A stretch of 64,000 nucleotides of DNA, taken from NCBI RefSeq assembly GCF_002201515.1, contig NZ_CP021421.1, positions 620,001 through 684,000 of the forward strand, in the 5' to 3' direction. The position numbers and the translations under genes are program-made. Each line of letters starts with the position of its first letter. Position 1 is the stretch's first letter. Of the stretch, positions 43,376-52,677 are shown piece by piece. The notes under the pieces are model-generated. The model ran no database searches and was not told the DNA's origin. It worked only from the letters and a program-made list of their open reading frames with translations. This DNA is from Muribaculum intestinale. GTDB taxonomy: Bacteria; Bacteroidota; Bacteroidia; Bacteroidales; Muribaculaceae.

Positions 43376-43759
43376 ATGAAACCGAAATCCCCGACCCGCA
43401 AATCGAATCTCAAGGCAGGACACCGCAACGGCCGTCCCGCCTTGCCGGAAGAAGAACGTCAGTCCTACGTCCGGCACACGCGATACAACGAGGCTGAAAA
43501 CACCCTCCTGCTTGCCAATGTCAAGCGTACAGGAATGAAAAATGTCAGCGAATATATCCGCTCGGTGACGCTCAATCCTCACATTGTTCCACGACTCGAT
43601 GAGTCAGAAATGAGAATCGCCCGCAATCTCTCCGGCATGAGCAACAATTTCAATCAGCTTCTGCGTCTCTGCCATCAGCGCGGACTCGACGCCATGGCCC
43701 GCGATGTGCAATACTACCTCAATCGTTTCCGCGAACTTTTCGCAAAATTAAGTTCTTAA
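43376..43759 (+). CDS. mobC: MobC-like relaxosome protein (element 1)
   Basis: 127 aa starting MKPKSPTRKSNLKAGHRNGR (43376); an upstream in-frame start would be Pro-rich and run through the putative oriT. Central ribbon-helix-helix-like segment RHTRYNEAENTLLLANVKRTG and SEYIRSVTLNPHIVP, then NLSGMSNNFNQLLRLCHQRG, the family block of bacterial mobilization protein MobC. It binds oriT and recruits the relaxase, whose gene begins 6 bases later. Confidence 0.85.
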   Translation: MKPKSPTRKSNLKAGHRNGRPALPEEERQSYVRHTRYNEAENTLLLANVKRTGMKNVSEYIRSVTLNPHIVPRLDESEMRIARNLSGMSNNFNQLLRLCHQRGLDAMARDVQYYLNRFRELFAKLSS

Positions 43760-43765
43760 TTTCCT

Positions 43766-45199
43766 ATGATAGCATATATAATAAGCGGCTCAGGCTTTGG
43801 CGGATGTGTCGATTATGTCACCCGCAGCAAGCTCGAAGAGAAGCTCCATAAGGAGCAGTCGAAAGGGCTGAAAGCCGATGAAAGAAAATATGAGAGCAAC
43901 AAAGGTGAGGATATAATCGACCATCTTTCCAAAGACTGGAAACTCCTGTCTTCCTCCGGCGAAATAAGGATATATGAAGGCCGCAAGGCTATGGCTGACG
44001 ACATCGCCCGACCGTCACGACAACGTAAGCCTATAAAAGACCCGGTCGGTCATATATCCCTCGACTTTCACCCAGACGATGCTTCTAAGATGACGGACGA
44101 ACTTATGACCGAGGTGGCGCAGGAATATATGAGGCAGATGGGGCTGACCAATACCCCGTACATAGTGGTACGACATTTTGACAAGGCGCATCCGCACTGT
44201 CATATCGTTTTCAGCAGAGTTGACTATGACGGAAAGATTCTGACGCAGACCACCAACTTCAAAAAGAATGAGCGCGTCTGCAAGGCTCTCAATCTGAAAC
44301 ACCGTCTCACGCAGGGCAAGAGCAAACTTAATACAGATGTTTCAAAACTGCGGGGAAAAGATAAAATCCGTTACCCGCTTGTTCACAATATAGCCGGAGT
44401 GTACATCCGTCCGGAGATTCAGGACTGGAACTCGTTTCTCATTGCTCTTAAGCGGCAGGGTATAACAGTCAAGGAAAAGACCGGCCAATCAGGGAAAACG
44501 AACCTGTATTACTGCACTGGCAGACATGAATTCTGGTACAAGAAACTCGATCCCTTTTTCAGCCGTGAGAATCTTGAATTGAAATTCAAGGCTCGTCGAG
44601 AGAAACAGCAAGCGGTAACGCCCGACCCCAAAAGCATTCAGCAACCTGTCCGGGAACCGGCACCAAAGCGTGCGCCTCAAACTTCCGAGATCACACGTCC
44701 ATCTGTTGCACCAAAGCCACAAGAGCAACTGAAACCGATTGTCATACCGCCATTGCCTGATGGGTATATGGGAGCGCGGATTGCTCCTCACGAACTTGCC
44801 CGTTACCAAAAAGGCGATGCCGTCTGCGCCTACATCTGCAAGCCAGATGAGATTGTCGGCAAACATTACTGGATATGGTATGATTTCAAGACCGCCCAGC
44901 CACGATGTGAGCCTACGCCGCCACCCGCAGACCGTTATATCCCCGAGGCTTTCAAGCGGCAGATGACAGCCTCTCAGTCTGCCTTCGTCAACAACTCACA
45001 AAGAGCCGGAATTACATTGTCATCTCCGTCTTTCGTAGGGGCTCCGATTCAGGACGAAGGCTTTGCACATGGTTCGGCACTTACCGATGATTTCAAATTG
45101 TGGTTAAGCCGCCATCCCGGCCTGACTATTGAAGAGGCTCTTCACCGCTACCGCGAAGAACAGAAGACAAAGCAACGCAGAAACAGACCCAAATTTTAG
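43766..45199 (+). CDS. mobA: Relaxase/mobilization nuclease MobA (element 1)
   Basis: 477 aa, nicks oriT and pilots single-stranded DNA using a host conjugation apparatus. N-terminal relaxase domain: MIAYIISGSGFGGCVDYVTR, then GHISLDFHPDDASKM and the metal-binding three-His motif HFDKAHPHCHIVFSRVD (about 143-159). Middle region basic and Pro-rich (320-345). The C-terminal YICKPDEIVGKHYWIWYDF block is shared with the scar at 28076. Followed by a terminator hairpin. No conjugation (tra) genes are present, so the element would be mobilizable only. Confidence 0.93.
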   Translation: MIAYIISGSGFGGCVDYVTRSKLEEKLHKEQSKGLKADERKYESNKGEDIIDHLSKDWKLLSSSGEIRIYEGRKAMADDIARPSRQRKPIKDPVGHISLDFHPDDASKMTDELMTEVAQEYMRQMGLTNTPYIVVRHFDKAHPHCHIVFSRVDYDGKILTQTTNFKKNERVCKALNLKHRLTQGKSKLNTDVSKLRGKDKIRYPLVHNIAGVYIRPEIQDWNSFLIALKRQGITVKEKTGQSGKTNLYYCTGRHEFWYKKLDPFFSRENLELKFKARREKQQAVTPDPKSIQQPVREPAPKRAPQTSEITRPSVAPKPQEQLKPIVIPPLPDGYMGARIAPHELARYQKGDAVCAYICKPDEIVGKHYWIWYDFKTAQPRCEPTPPPADRYIPEAFKRQMTASQSAFVNNSQRAGITLSSPSFVGAPIQDEGFAHGSALTDDFKLWLSRHPGLTIEEALHRYREEQKTKQRRNRPKF

Positions 45200-45219
45200 A
45201 TCCCATTAGTGGTATTGAG

Positions 45220-45259
45220 TAAATCTTTTGGTTTCATTTTTTTTGAAATCAAAAGATTT
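45220..45259 (+). terminator. Terminator after mobA
   Basis: AAATCTTTTG...TTTCA pairs with TGAAAT...CAAAAGATTT around a T-rich loop. Confidence 0.7.
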
Positions 45260-45312
45260 ATCAGTATCTTAGCATTGAAATAACTTTTTTCGATGTAATA
45301 ATATTCAGTCAT

Positions 45313-45516
45313 ATGGATAATAGTGGTTTTAAAATGTGTGCCGATTGTGTCAATAAACAATTTGTTGATTTCGATGCTGATGGAAGGGCTATGTATTACT
45401 GCGCATTAGTAGATGGAATTGTTCGCAAAGGGATTGTTTATGATTCTACTGATGCATCTGCCTGTATAAAATGGAATTTGTTTAAGCCATTAGACTTTGC
45501 TACGAATCAAAAGTAA
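45313..45516 (+). CDS. Small cysteine-containing protein, unknown
   Basis: 67 aa (MDNSGFKMCADCVNKQFVDF...). Paired C-x-x-C near the N-terminus and two further Cys (YYCALV, SACIKW) suggest a small zinc-ribbon-like fold. Similar short cysteine proteins occur in Bacteroides mobile elements; no function is known. Convergent with the LRR gene, stop only 3 bases from that gene's end. Confidence 0.6.
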   Translation: MDNSGFKMCADCVNKQFVDFDADGRAMYYCALVDGIVRKGIVYDSTDASACIKWNLFKPLDFATNQK

Positions 45517-46804
45517 TATTTACTCAAAATTGTCATAAGTGCAATTATTAGTATACCTAAACACAACCTGTGCGCCATTATAAAACATGGGCTCACTATT
45601 TCTTAAATTTTCTTTTTCTTTAAAAATTTGAAAATCAATAAATCTCTTTTTTTTAGTTGCGATATCAGAAGGCAAAGTCATATCCTCTGTTACCTCATAT
45701 TCTGTAACCTTACCTTTTAAGAGCTCACAAATTTTTTCAAGAGTTCCTTTCTTTCCTTTAGGCACTTCAATGTGTAGATTCTCATAACAATAATCATTAC
45801 ATTGAGTAAATGCATCAGGAGCTATATATGTAACACTGGGAGGAATTCGTACGTGTAAATGCTCACATTCATAAAAGGCATGTGACATTATGCATGTAAT
45901 AGTATTAGGTAAAATTACTTCTTTCAAATTAAGGTTTTCAGCAAAAGCATACTCTGGTATTCCATATACAGAATCTGGAACAACAATGCTTGAAATACCA
46001 CAGTCTCTGAATGCCCAACTCCCGATATCATTTATAGCAGAAGGAATAATAATTTCTCTCAATTCTCTGCATGAACAAAATGCAGAATCACCTATACGTC
46101 TAAGATTTGGAGGTAAATTAATGGTTTCTATAGACAGACAACTATCAAATGCAGAATTTGGAATTGATAAAAGTGATTTTGGTAAAATTATTGTCTTTAA
46201 CCACATGCAACGCTCGAACATGCTTTCTCCAAATGTTTTAATACCTTCTTCAAAAACTACCTCAACAAGGCTTTCACATCCACTAAATATACATGCGCCA
46301 AATTTTTCCACCGAATTTGGAATAACAATTTTATTCACAGAGCAACCCGAAAAAGCAAAGTCTTCAATAACTTTTACACTATGTGGTATGGTAATATTTT
46401 TGATATTACCGCAGCAAGCAAATGCCTTAATGACCTCTACACCATCAGGAATTATAAGCGATTCACAGTTTTTGGCTTTAATAAATTCTTTGCCATTTGG
46501 AGAAAGAATATAATTGTTGGTTTCGATATTTGACGATTGTTTTTCACTTTTAGTAGATAAAGATTCAACGGAAGCGTGGTGGTCAACGTGACTAGGACAC
46601 GATGGAACAATTATATCATCATCAAATTGTGATATATCAATATCGTCTTCATGCTGATCTCTATATTCATGGAGTTCTTCTTCTAAACGTTGTGCTTCTT
46701 CCATACGCCGCTCTTTAGCATGTTGCTCAGCTGCTTCATCATCTTTCTTTTGGATATGTTTATACACAAAATACCCTATGATTAATAATAATAAGTAAGT
46801 CGTA

Positions 46805-47899
46805 AAAATTAATTTATACTAAGCCGCATGGGCAAAATTGATATTGAGTTCAGATCCAAGCGCAGCCAACGCACGGTTAGTTGCATAGAGCAGGGAGTCT
46901 GTGGAGCAATAATCCGCAGGTCTGAGCCATTTGCCCTTGAGGATTCTCCAGAGCGTCTCGGCGATATTCAAATGTGGACTATACGGTGGGAGGAAAAAGA
47001 GATACAACCCACGTTTCTCCCATATTGGACGGAGTTCCCGCATGAGTTTGCATCTGTGGACGCTTGCATTGTCAAGGACAACAAAAGTGTTTTTACGGAT
47101 ACGGAGAGAAAGTCGGTCAAGAAAGTCGGCAATCTTGTCAGCGGTCATATTCTCAGTTGTGGAGAATCCTTCATATCGATTGTTGCGGTCTATCATGCCG
47201 AAAATATTGAGTCTCAGACCTCTTTCAGATGGGATATAGACATCTTCACCTCGGAACTGCCATCCGTATGGCACATATCCCTCGGTGCAGATGTGGCTTT
47301 CATCTCCATAATAAATGTCGATGAGACAATCTTTTTCCTGTTGTACGAGTTCTTGCAGCTTCTCGGTCTTATACGCATAGAGCTGCGGCGAGGGTTTCCC
47401 CTTTGGACGTTTTCTTATACGTCTATATCCCGCGCCAAGGCGGATAAAAAAGCCCTGAAGGTACTCTCGGAGGCTTCTTTCCCTGAAGCCTGCTGCCATG
47501 CCTCTTTCGCTTTCTTCACGCTCTGCCTGTCGTTCTCTATGGCTTTGCGTACCGACTCTTCGTCCGAGCAGTCCATTATTGGCTTCCGACCCCGTCCGGG
47601 ACGTGTTTCCAGCCCTTTGATTCCTTCGGTCTCGAAGCGTTTCACCCAGGAATTGACTGATATATGGGTCATGTCGGTCTGTTCTCCAACCTGTTCCGAA
47701 GTCAGGCCGGTGGATTTCAGAAGCACTGCGCGACAGCGCATGCGGTATGCGTGGCTCTTGCCTTGGCGAAAGCCTTCCTCTAATTGCAGACGTTGTTGGT
47801 CTGTCAGTTGTATAACTTTGATTTTTGCGATAGCGATGTGTCTTTATGTGTTTACACAAAGATACGCAAAAAAATTGATATAAACTAATTTTCAACATC
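46805..47899. mobile_element. IS630-family insertion sequence (TA target)
   Basis: 1,095 bp between TA dinucleotides at 46803-46804 and 47900-47901, the IS630 target preference. Ends share AAAATTARTTTATA in inverted orientation, offset by a few bases. Contains one transposase gene split over two frames on the minus strand. The boundaries are fixed by the exact restoration of the LRR frame. Confidence 0.88.
46819..47837 (-). CDS. IS630 transposase made by -1 frameshifting
   Basis: Frame A (ends 47415) encodes the helix-turn-helix half: IKVIQLTDQQRLQLEEGF, TDMTHISVNSWVKRF, GLETRPGRGRKP. Frame B (ends 46819) encodes the DDE half: YYGDESHIC, FVVLDNASVHR, PHLNIAETLWRILKGKW. The frames meet at T-TTT-TTA (complement of 47445-47451), a canonical -1 slippery heptamer in the correct register, giving a ~340-aa fusion of normal IS630 length. 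Frame A has no ATG/GTG/TTG before Met at 47741; the expected start codon is ATC at 47837, so translation may use a near-cognate start. Confidence 0.85.
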
Positions 47900-48182
47900 T
47901 ACTTACAATAAGCCAACCCGGGATTGAATCAGATGTCTTTTGTTCATCTGCAATCTCATCAATGACCCATTGTTGAGCCATAATTGAAAAGGAAGTAAAG
48001 GACAAAATCAAGGAGTATAAAAATCTCATGATGTCAGGGTATTTAATTTTAATGATAAAACTGGTTGCCATAGTACTATTTCGGCTTGATTCACTATTTC
48101 CTGATAATTTAGCAGATTCAAAATTTCAGGAGACATATTATTACATACCTTTCAACAGTCTATTTGAATGAATATAAGTACA

Positions 48183-48527
48183 TCAAGGCATCATATCAAG
48201 TTCTTGTTGGGCATTGCGCATACTACTCTCGTATAAGAACTCATTTCCATTTTGTCTCCAAAATTCAGCAGTTTGGAGGTGTTGCTGTGCATTTTGTTGA
48301 TGCCACTCTCTTTGTTGTTGCTGATGTCGTTGCTGATTTGAGTATTGCACACGATAACTCTCGTAACTTGAAATTATATTCTCAAGTTCCTCTACATGTG
48401 ATCTTAGAGCTGCATTCTCAGTCTCTAATTTTGAAACCTCGTATTCGAGGTCATCAATTTTGCTTTGATTACAGGATGCCAATCCAGGGAATGATGAAAC
48501 TAATAGTAAATATTGGATAAACTTCAT
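48183..48527 (-). CDS. Small coiled-coil lipoprotein
   Basis: 114 aa. Signal peptide and lipobox (MKFIQYLLLVSSFPGLASC), so lipid-anchored. Residues 22-55 form a heptad coiled coil (IDDLEYEVSKLETENAALRS); the rest is Gln/His/Asn-rich (QQRHQQQQREWHQQNAQQHL). Resembles small phage- or element-borne envelope lipoproteins, but no family is recognised. Same strand as, and 153 bases before, the split LRR gene; the two may have been cotranscribed. Confidence 0.75.
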   Translation of the reverse strand: MKFIQYLLLVSSFPGLASCNQSKIDDLEYEVSKLETENAALRSHVEELENIISSYESYRVQYSNQQRHQQQQREWHQQNAQQHLQTAEFWRQNGNEFLYESSMRNAQQELDMMP

Positions 48528-48620
48528 TGTTCATTATGGGGCAGTACCCTTTAAAAATAGTTTGCCCGTTGGCTCTAAAGGCATTAATACAAAGAAAACG
48601 TGAGCCAACTATGCCACGTC

Positions 48621-48743
48621 GTGATTTGTAGGTCGTAGGAAACCATTAGTGCAGATGTAACAATAGTAGCCCACGCTATGCGCGTGAGAACCACTATGCT
48701 ATCTCTTGCACTGATCTTTGAATTTCCTACGTTCACAAATCAC
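48621..48743. other. Nested stem-loop element, possible structured RNA or recombination site
   Basis: Outer arms GTGATTTGT (48621) with ACAAATCAC (48735-48743) and CGTAGGAAA (48634) with TTTCCTACG (48723-48731); middle AGTGCA (48648) with TGCACT (48707-48712); inner CACGC-tatgc-GCGTG (48672-48686). About 123 bases of concentric pairing in the 48528-49496 gene-free stretch. No protein coding seen. Confidence 0.5.
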
Positions 48744-49246
48744 AAGATGAGCATAACGCTTCTTATTTTTCAGTATGTCTTGGAGAGGCTATGCCAATCC
48801 GAATGCAAATTTAATAATAATATTCCGTAATCCGATGATATAAGCCCAACAAAATCATCACACTGCGTTCAATTCATAATATCTTCGCTTTTCGGCGGCA
48901 CTGACAGTTCTGGTTCATGCCATAAAACCGTGCCACCCGAACCGAGGATTTAACAGATTTTTAGATTTAGGTGTGGTGACCCGGCGAAAATTTGGCTGAG
49001 GTCACCACATTTTTATCGCAGGAATATAGTTAACGTCTGTTAAAGTTTGGGGTTGCAAGACGGTGATGTGGGGTTGAATGACGCTGAAGGAATTTGGATG
49101 AATTTGAAATATACACTGATTATCAGCGTATTAAACCACCGTAATAAAAGATATGCGCTTGCTCTGACACGCATAACAGGCAATATTTCAGTGCGTTAAC
49201 GTGGGCGTGGTGACTTTTGTGGTGACTCGGAGAGGTATGATTGAAT

Positions 49247-49283
49247 AAAAGACCGCCAACTCATTGAGAATTAGCGGTCTTTT
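49247..49283. terminator. Terminator hairpin before the integrase
   Basis: AAAAGACCGC (49247-49256) with GCGGTCTTTT (49274-49283). It separates the integrase from upstream transcription. Confidence 0.75.
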
Positions 49284-49450
49284 GTGGTGCCACCAGCAAT
49301 ATAAATGTTAAATTATTATCAATCGGATTAAATTTAATTATATACTAATATACTGATATTAAGCCAAATTAAACAATTTTCAATTTAGGCAGATAGCGGC
49401 TGTTTTAGAAATTATAGTGACTATCGTAGTGACTATTCAGGAAAAGTCAC

Positions 49451-49458
49451 TAACTTTG
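49451..49458 (+). promoter_or_regulatory. -7 box of the integrase gene, with GTGACT repeats
   Basis: TAACTTTG, 38 bases before the integrase ATG. Just upstream, AGTGACTAT recurs twice (about 49418-49437) with AGTCAC inverted at 49445, possible recombinase or regulator sites. Confidence 0.5.
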
Positions 49459-49496
49459 CAGTGTCCGATTCACAAGAGAATCGAACCTAGGATTCT

Positions 49497-50933
49497 ATGG
49501 CAAAATCTCTTTCCCGGTTCTTCATCCGCAAGCAGGACGAGAAGAACGAAATCGCAACTCTTTTCTTTAGGGTGCAGAACAAGAAACACAAAGTCGATAC
49601 GCTCTTTTCCTCTCAGATACGTGTGAATGTTGCGGAGTGGAAAGAGGCTTTGTCGTGTCCTGAAAAATGGATGCGACATCAAAGGGCGAACTTCAATCTA
49701 CACGACTCACTCAATAGGATTGAACTGGTAGTGAAGTCGGAAGTAGAGGGCATGTCTTTCGATAAGTCACGTGTTGAGGCCGAGATCCTCTCTATCGCCA
49801 ATCCGAAGAAAGCAGAAGCCCTAATGAAAGCTAAGCGTGAAGAGGAGGAACGGCAACGCGAGGAAGAACGCATAAAGGAAGAGCAGGAACGTCTGATAAA
49901 GGAAGGCATCGATGCTGAACGCGCCAAAATATGGAACTTCATAGACCGATTTTGCAATGAAATCAAGAGCGGTGCCAGGCTTAATGGTCATGATAGATAT
50001 GCGCCCGGCACTGTGAAGGCATGGAATAGCTTTCGGAAGCTGTATGACTTGTTTGACAGAAAGCATCGCTACACGTGGTATGATGTAGACCGTGCGTTCG
50101 TCACCAAATTCCTGAATTTTATGGAGAAGAAAGATTATATGGTGACTGCGCAGAATAAATACCTGGTCGATCTACGAGCAATCATCAGCTATGCCTATGC
50201 CGACGGAATACACAACAATGACCGCGCCCTGCAATATTTCGCAAAAAAGAAAATTGAAGAGAAAGACAAGGCTATTGAAATATACCTTACCGAAGCAGAG
50301 CTTCAGGCATTGTATGAAATGCCACTGTCAGGCAAGCAGGAAGAGGTGCGCGATATATTTCTTGTCGGGTGCTACACCTGTCAGCGCGTGAGCGATTACA
50401 ACGACATTGACAAGGATTGTTTCACCACTACTGCCAAAGGAACACCGGTAATACGCCTCATTCAGAAGAAAACCCGCAACGAGGTAAAGATTCCTATAAT
50501 GAATCCCAACCTAAAGGCTATATGCGAAAAATACAACTACAATCTCCCTTATGTTGTTGACGTGATACTCAACCGCTACATAAAGGAGATTCTGAAGGAG
50601 TTGTCCGATAAAGTGCCCGACTTAGCCAAGATGGTAGTAACCAAACTTACTCAAAAGCAGAAGAAACTGGTGGAGGACGGCAAGCTCGTTGTCGAGCACA
50701 ACGAAAAGGGAGAGGTGATAATGCCTCGCTACAAGTGCGTGACAACCCACACAGCCCGCCGTAGCGGAATCACCAACATGTACCTAACCCACAAATACTC
50801 CATCGTACAGATGATGCACGTCAGCGGCCACAAGACACAAAAGACCTTTATGGACTATATCAAACTCTCCTCGGACGAAATCGCCGACGAGATAGACGCA
50901 ATCGCTAATGGCGCGAAATCCGAAGTATTTTGA
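49497..50933 (+). CDS. Tyrosine recombinase/integrase (element 2)
   Basis: 478-aa site-specific recombinase for integration and excision. N-terminal arm-binding domain (FFIRKQDEKNEIATLFFRVQ), a long charged coiled-coil insertion (REEEERQREEERIKEEQERL, about 118-140), core-binding SAM-like domain (APGTVKAWNSFRKLYDLFD) and catalytic domain with Arg in CYTCQRVSDYNDI, HTARRSG (H-x-x-R), HVSGHKTQ and nucleophile Tyr in TFMDYIKLS. An insert between the Arg box and HTARR is also present in the element 1 fragment. Confidence 0.95.
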   Translation: MAKSLSRFFIRKQDEKNEIATLFFRVQNKKHKVDTLFSSQIRVNVAEWKEALSCPEKWMRHQRANFNLHDSLNRIELVVKSEVEGMSFDKSRVEAEILSIANPKKAEALMKAKREEEERQREEERIKEEQERLIKEGIDAERAKIWNFIDRFCNEIKSGARLNGHDRYAPGTVKAWNSFRKLYDLFDRKHRYTWYDVDRAFVTKFLNFMEKKDYMVTAQNKYLVDLRAIISYAYADGIHNNDRALQYFAKKKIEEKDKAIEIYLTEAELQALYEMPLSGKQEEVRDIFLVGCYTCQRVSDYNDIDKDCFTTTAKGTPVIRLIQKKTRNEVKIPIMNPNLKAICEKYNYNLPYVVDVILNRYIKEILKELSDKVPDLAKMVVTKLTQKQKKLVEDGKLVVEHNEKGEVIMPRYKCVTTHTARRSGITNMYLTHKYSIVQMMHVSGHKTQKTFMDYIKLSSDEIADEIDAIANGAKSEVF

Positions 50934-50986
50934 CTATTATTACTCGGAAACAGCTACAAATCAAAATATAAATTGTAATTTTGAAT

Positions 50987-51799
50987 ATGGAAACAAATAA
51001 TTCACAGCTCGTAATCTATCAGGCGCCGGACGGAAATATGTCGATTGATGTGACAGTTCAGAATGATACCGTATGGCTGAGCCAAGGGCAGATGGCCGAA
51101 CTCTTTGACAAAGATCAGTCAGTTATTGCCCGCCACATCTCTAATGTTTTCAAGGAAGGCGAGCTGGAGAAAGAGAGTAATATGCAAATTTTGCATAATA
51201 CTCTGTCGAAGTACAAACCGACTCAGGTTTACAGCCTTGATGTTATTATCTCTGTTGGCTATCGCGTTAAATCCAAACGTGGTACTCAATTCCGCATCTG
51301 GGCAAATAAGATATTGAAGCAGTATCTTCTTCAAGGCTATGCCATAAACGAGCGGATAGCTGCACAGAAATATGACGAGCTTAGTCAGTTGATAAAAGTG
51401 CTCGGCCGCACAATCCAAAATCAGGAAAGGCTTACGGAGGACAGCCGTTCATTGCTCGATGTTGTTGTCGATTACACATACGCCCTCGACACTCTTGACC
51501 GCTACGACTATCAGGAACTGAAGATCGAGGACACCACCGGTAAAGAGTCGTTTCATGCCACTTACGAAAACGCCATGGAAGTCATCCGCGAGTTACATGA
51601 GAAATTCGGTGGCAGCACATTGTTCGGCAACGAAAAGGACGATTCCTTCAAAAGCTCCATCGGTCAGATTTACCAGACCTTCGGTGGCGTTGACCTATAT
51701 CCCTCAGTGGAGGAAAAAGCTGCCATGCTCCTGTACCTTGTTACCAAAAACCACTCATTCAGCGACGGCAACAAACGCATTGCTGTATCTAACATTTGA
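50987..51799 (+). pseudogene. RhuM-Fic family protein, cut off by IS21 copy 2
   Basis: The 5' part of a RhuM-type gene: VWLSQGQMAELFDKDQSVIA (HTH-like), SLDVIISVGYRVKSKRGTQF (RhuM core), then a Fic domain up to the active-site motif HSFSDGNKRIA. The Fic loop is entered but the rest of the domain is replaced by the IS end (stop at 51799). Sequence after the IS does not continue it, so the 3' end was deleted. Fic enzymes AMPylate proteins; this one is presumably inactive. Confidence 0.88.
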
Positions 51800-51857
51800 A
51801 AAGGGACCCGGATAGCATTTGAAAAGGGGACCACCCGGGATGGGGATGCAAAGATAA

Positions 51858-52646
51858 TTATATTTGTTGAGTCATCATTTCCTGAGTTTCTTTCATGCGG
51901 TATGATTTGCCTGTCATGTTAAGCAGTATAGCCTTGTGGGTCAGGCGGTCTACCATTGCGGTGACCAGTACTTTGTCGTCAATAATCTCGTTCCAGCGGT
52001 TGAAGGCGAGATTGGTTGTGACGACGGTCGTCTTCTTGTCGGTGCGGAGGGAGAGATGGTTAAAGAGCATCTCTGCGCCGGCCTTGTCGCAGGAGACGTA
52101 TCCGAACTCATCACAGATGACCATGTCGTATCTCTCGAACTTGTTTTCCAGCGACCGGAGTGTCAAAGCGTTGCGGCACTCGCGTATCTGCGTGAGCAGT
52201 CTTGGCACGGATGTGAACAGCACCGAGTGTCCGGCATTACATGCGGCGATACCGAGAGCTGTCGCCAGATGAGTCTTGCCTGTTCCGGGATTGCCGTATA
52301 GAATGAGGTTGCGTCCGTTTTTGATGAAGTCGAGTGTCTCGAGTGTCGGGAGCGCTTTCCGGGCATCGGCGGGCAGAGCGTCGGTGTCGATTTCGTTAAG
52401 ATAGCGAAGTTGCGGGAACCCTGCGTTTTTGATGCGGTGACGGCGCTGGTTTTCAGAGCGGTTCTCTTTTTCGCGCCGGAGCAGTTCGGCTGTAAACCGC
52501 CATAGGTTCCATTGTTCGTCGGCGCTCTGCTGTATAAGCAGGTCGATGTCGCGCCGCACAAGCGGGAGTTTAAGGTCGAAAGCGCATGAGCGAATGAGCT
52601 CCCGAAGTCCGTCACGGTCTGTTTCATGTATGTCTGTCATTGTCAT
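51858..52646 (-). CDS. istB: IS21 helper ATPase IstB (copy 2)
   Basis: 262 aa, identical to the first copy except for two residues (VLVTAMVDR here; last residue Ile). Walker A NPGTGKTHLA intact. Confidence 0.96.
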   Translation of the reverse strand: MTMTDIHETDRDGLRELIRSCAFDLKLPLVRRDIDLLIQQSADEQWNLWRFTAELLRREKENRSENQRRHRIKNAGFPQLRYLNEIDTDALPADARKALPTLETLDFIKNGRNLILYGNPGTGKTHLATALGIAACNAGHSVLFTSVPRLLTQIRECRNALTLRSLENKFERYDMVICDEFGYVSCDKAGAEMLFNHLSLRTDKKTTVVTTNLAFNRWNEIIDDKVLVTAMVDRLTHKAILLNMTGKSYRMKETQEMMTQQI

Positions 52647-52677
52647 TCAGTGTATTGGTTGTTTTTTGGGGGGGTAT

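Larger units (their letters stand above)
45520..48029 (-). pseudogene. BspA-type leucine-rich-repeat protein split by an IS630 insertion
   Basis: The 5' piece (48029-47900) encodes a signal peptide, MRFLYSLILSFTSFSIMAQ, and a linker to PGWLIVS. The 3' piece (46804-45520) encodes TTYLLLLIIGYFVYKH (membrane helix), a charged coiled coil and about ten BspA-type LRR units (for example KNITIPHSVKVIEDFAF, FSGCESLVEVVFEEGI). Removing the IS and one TA gives a continuous 470-aa reading frame. The protein would be exported and anchored by one helix with LRRs after it. Currently interrupted; a GTG-started 3' fragment might be expressed without a signal. Confidence 0.88.

Noticed and set aside
46828..47883. 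351-codon plus-strand frame across the IS630 element
   Set aside because: Antisense shadow of the transposase; the minus strand encodes a clear DDE domain.
46819..47898. Single 359-codon minus-strand frame taken as the whole IS630 transposase
   Set aside because: Its first ~150 residues are out-of-frame Arg-rich nonsense; the HTH half lies in another frame joined by the slippery site.
49200..49300. GTGGTGAC/GGTGCCACC repeats as integrase attachment sites
   Set aside because: Suggestive position, but no matching copy could be assigned to the other element boundary within the window.
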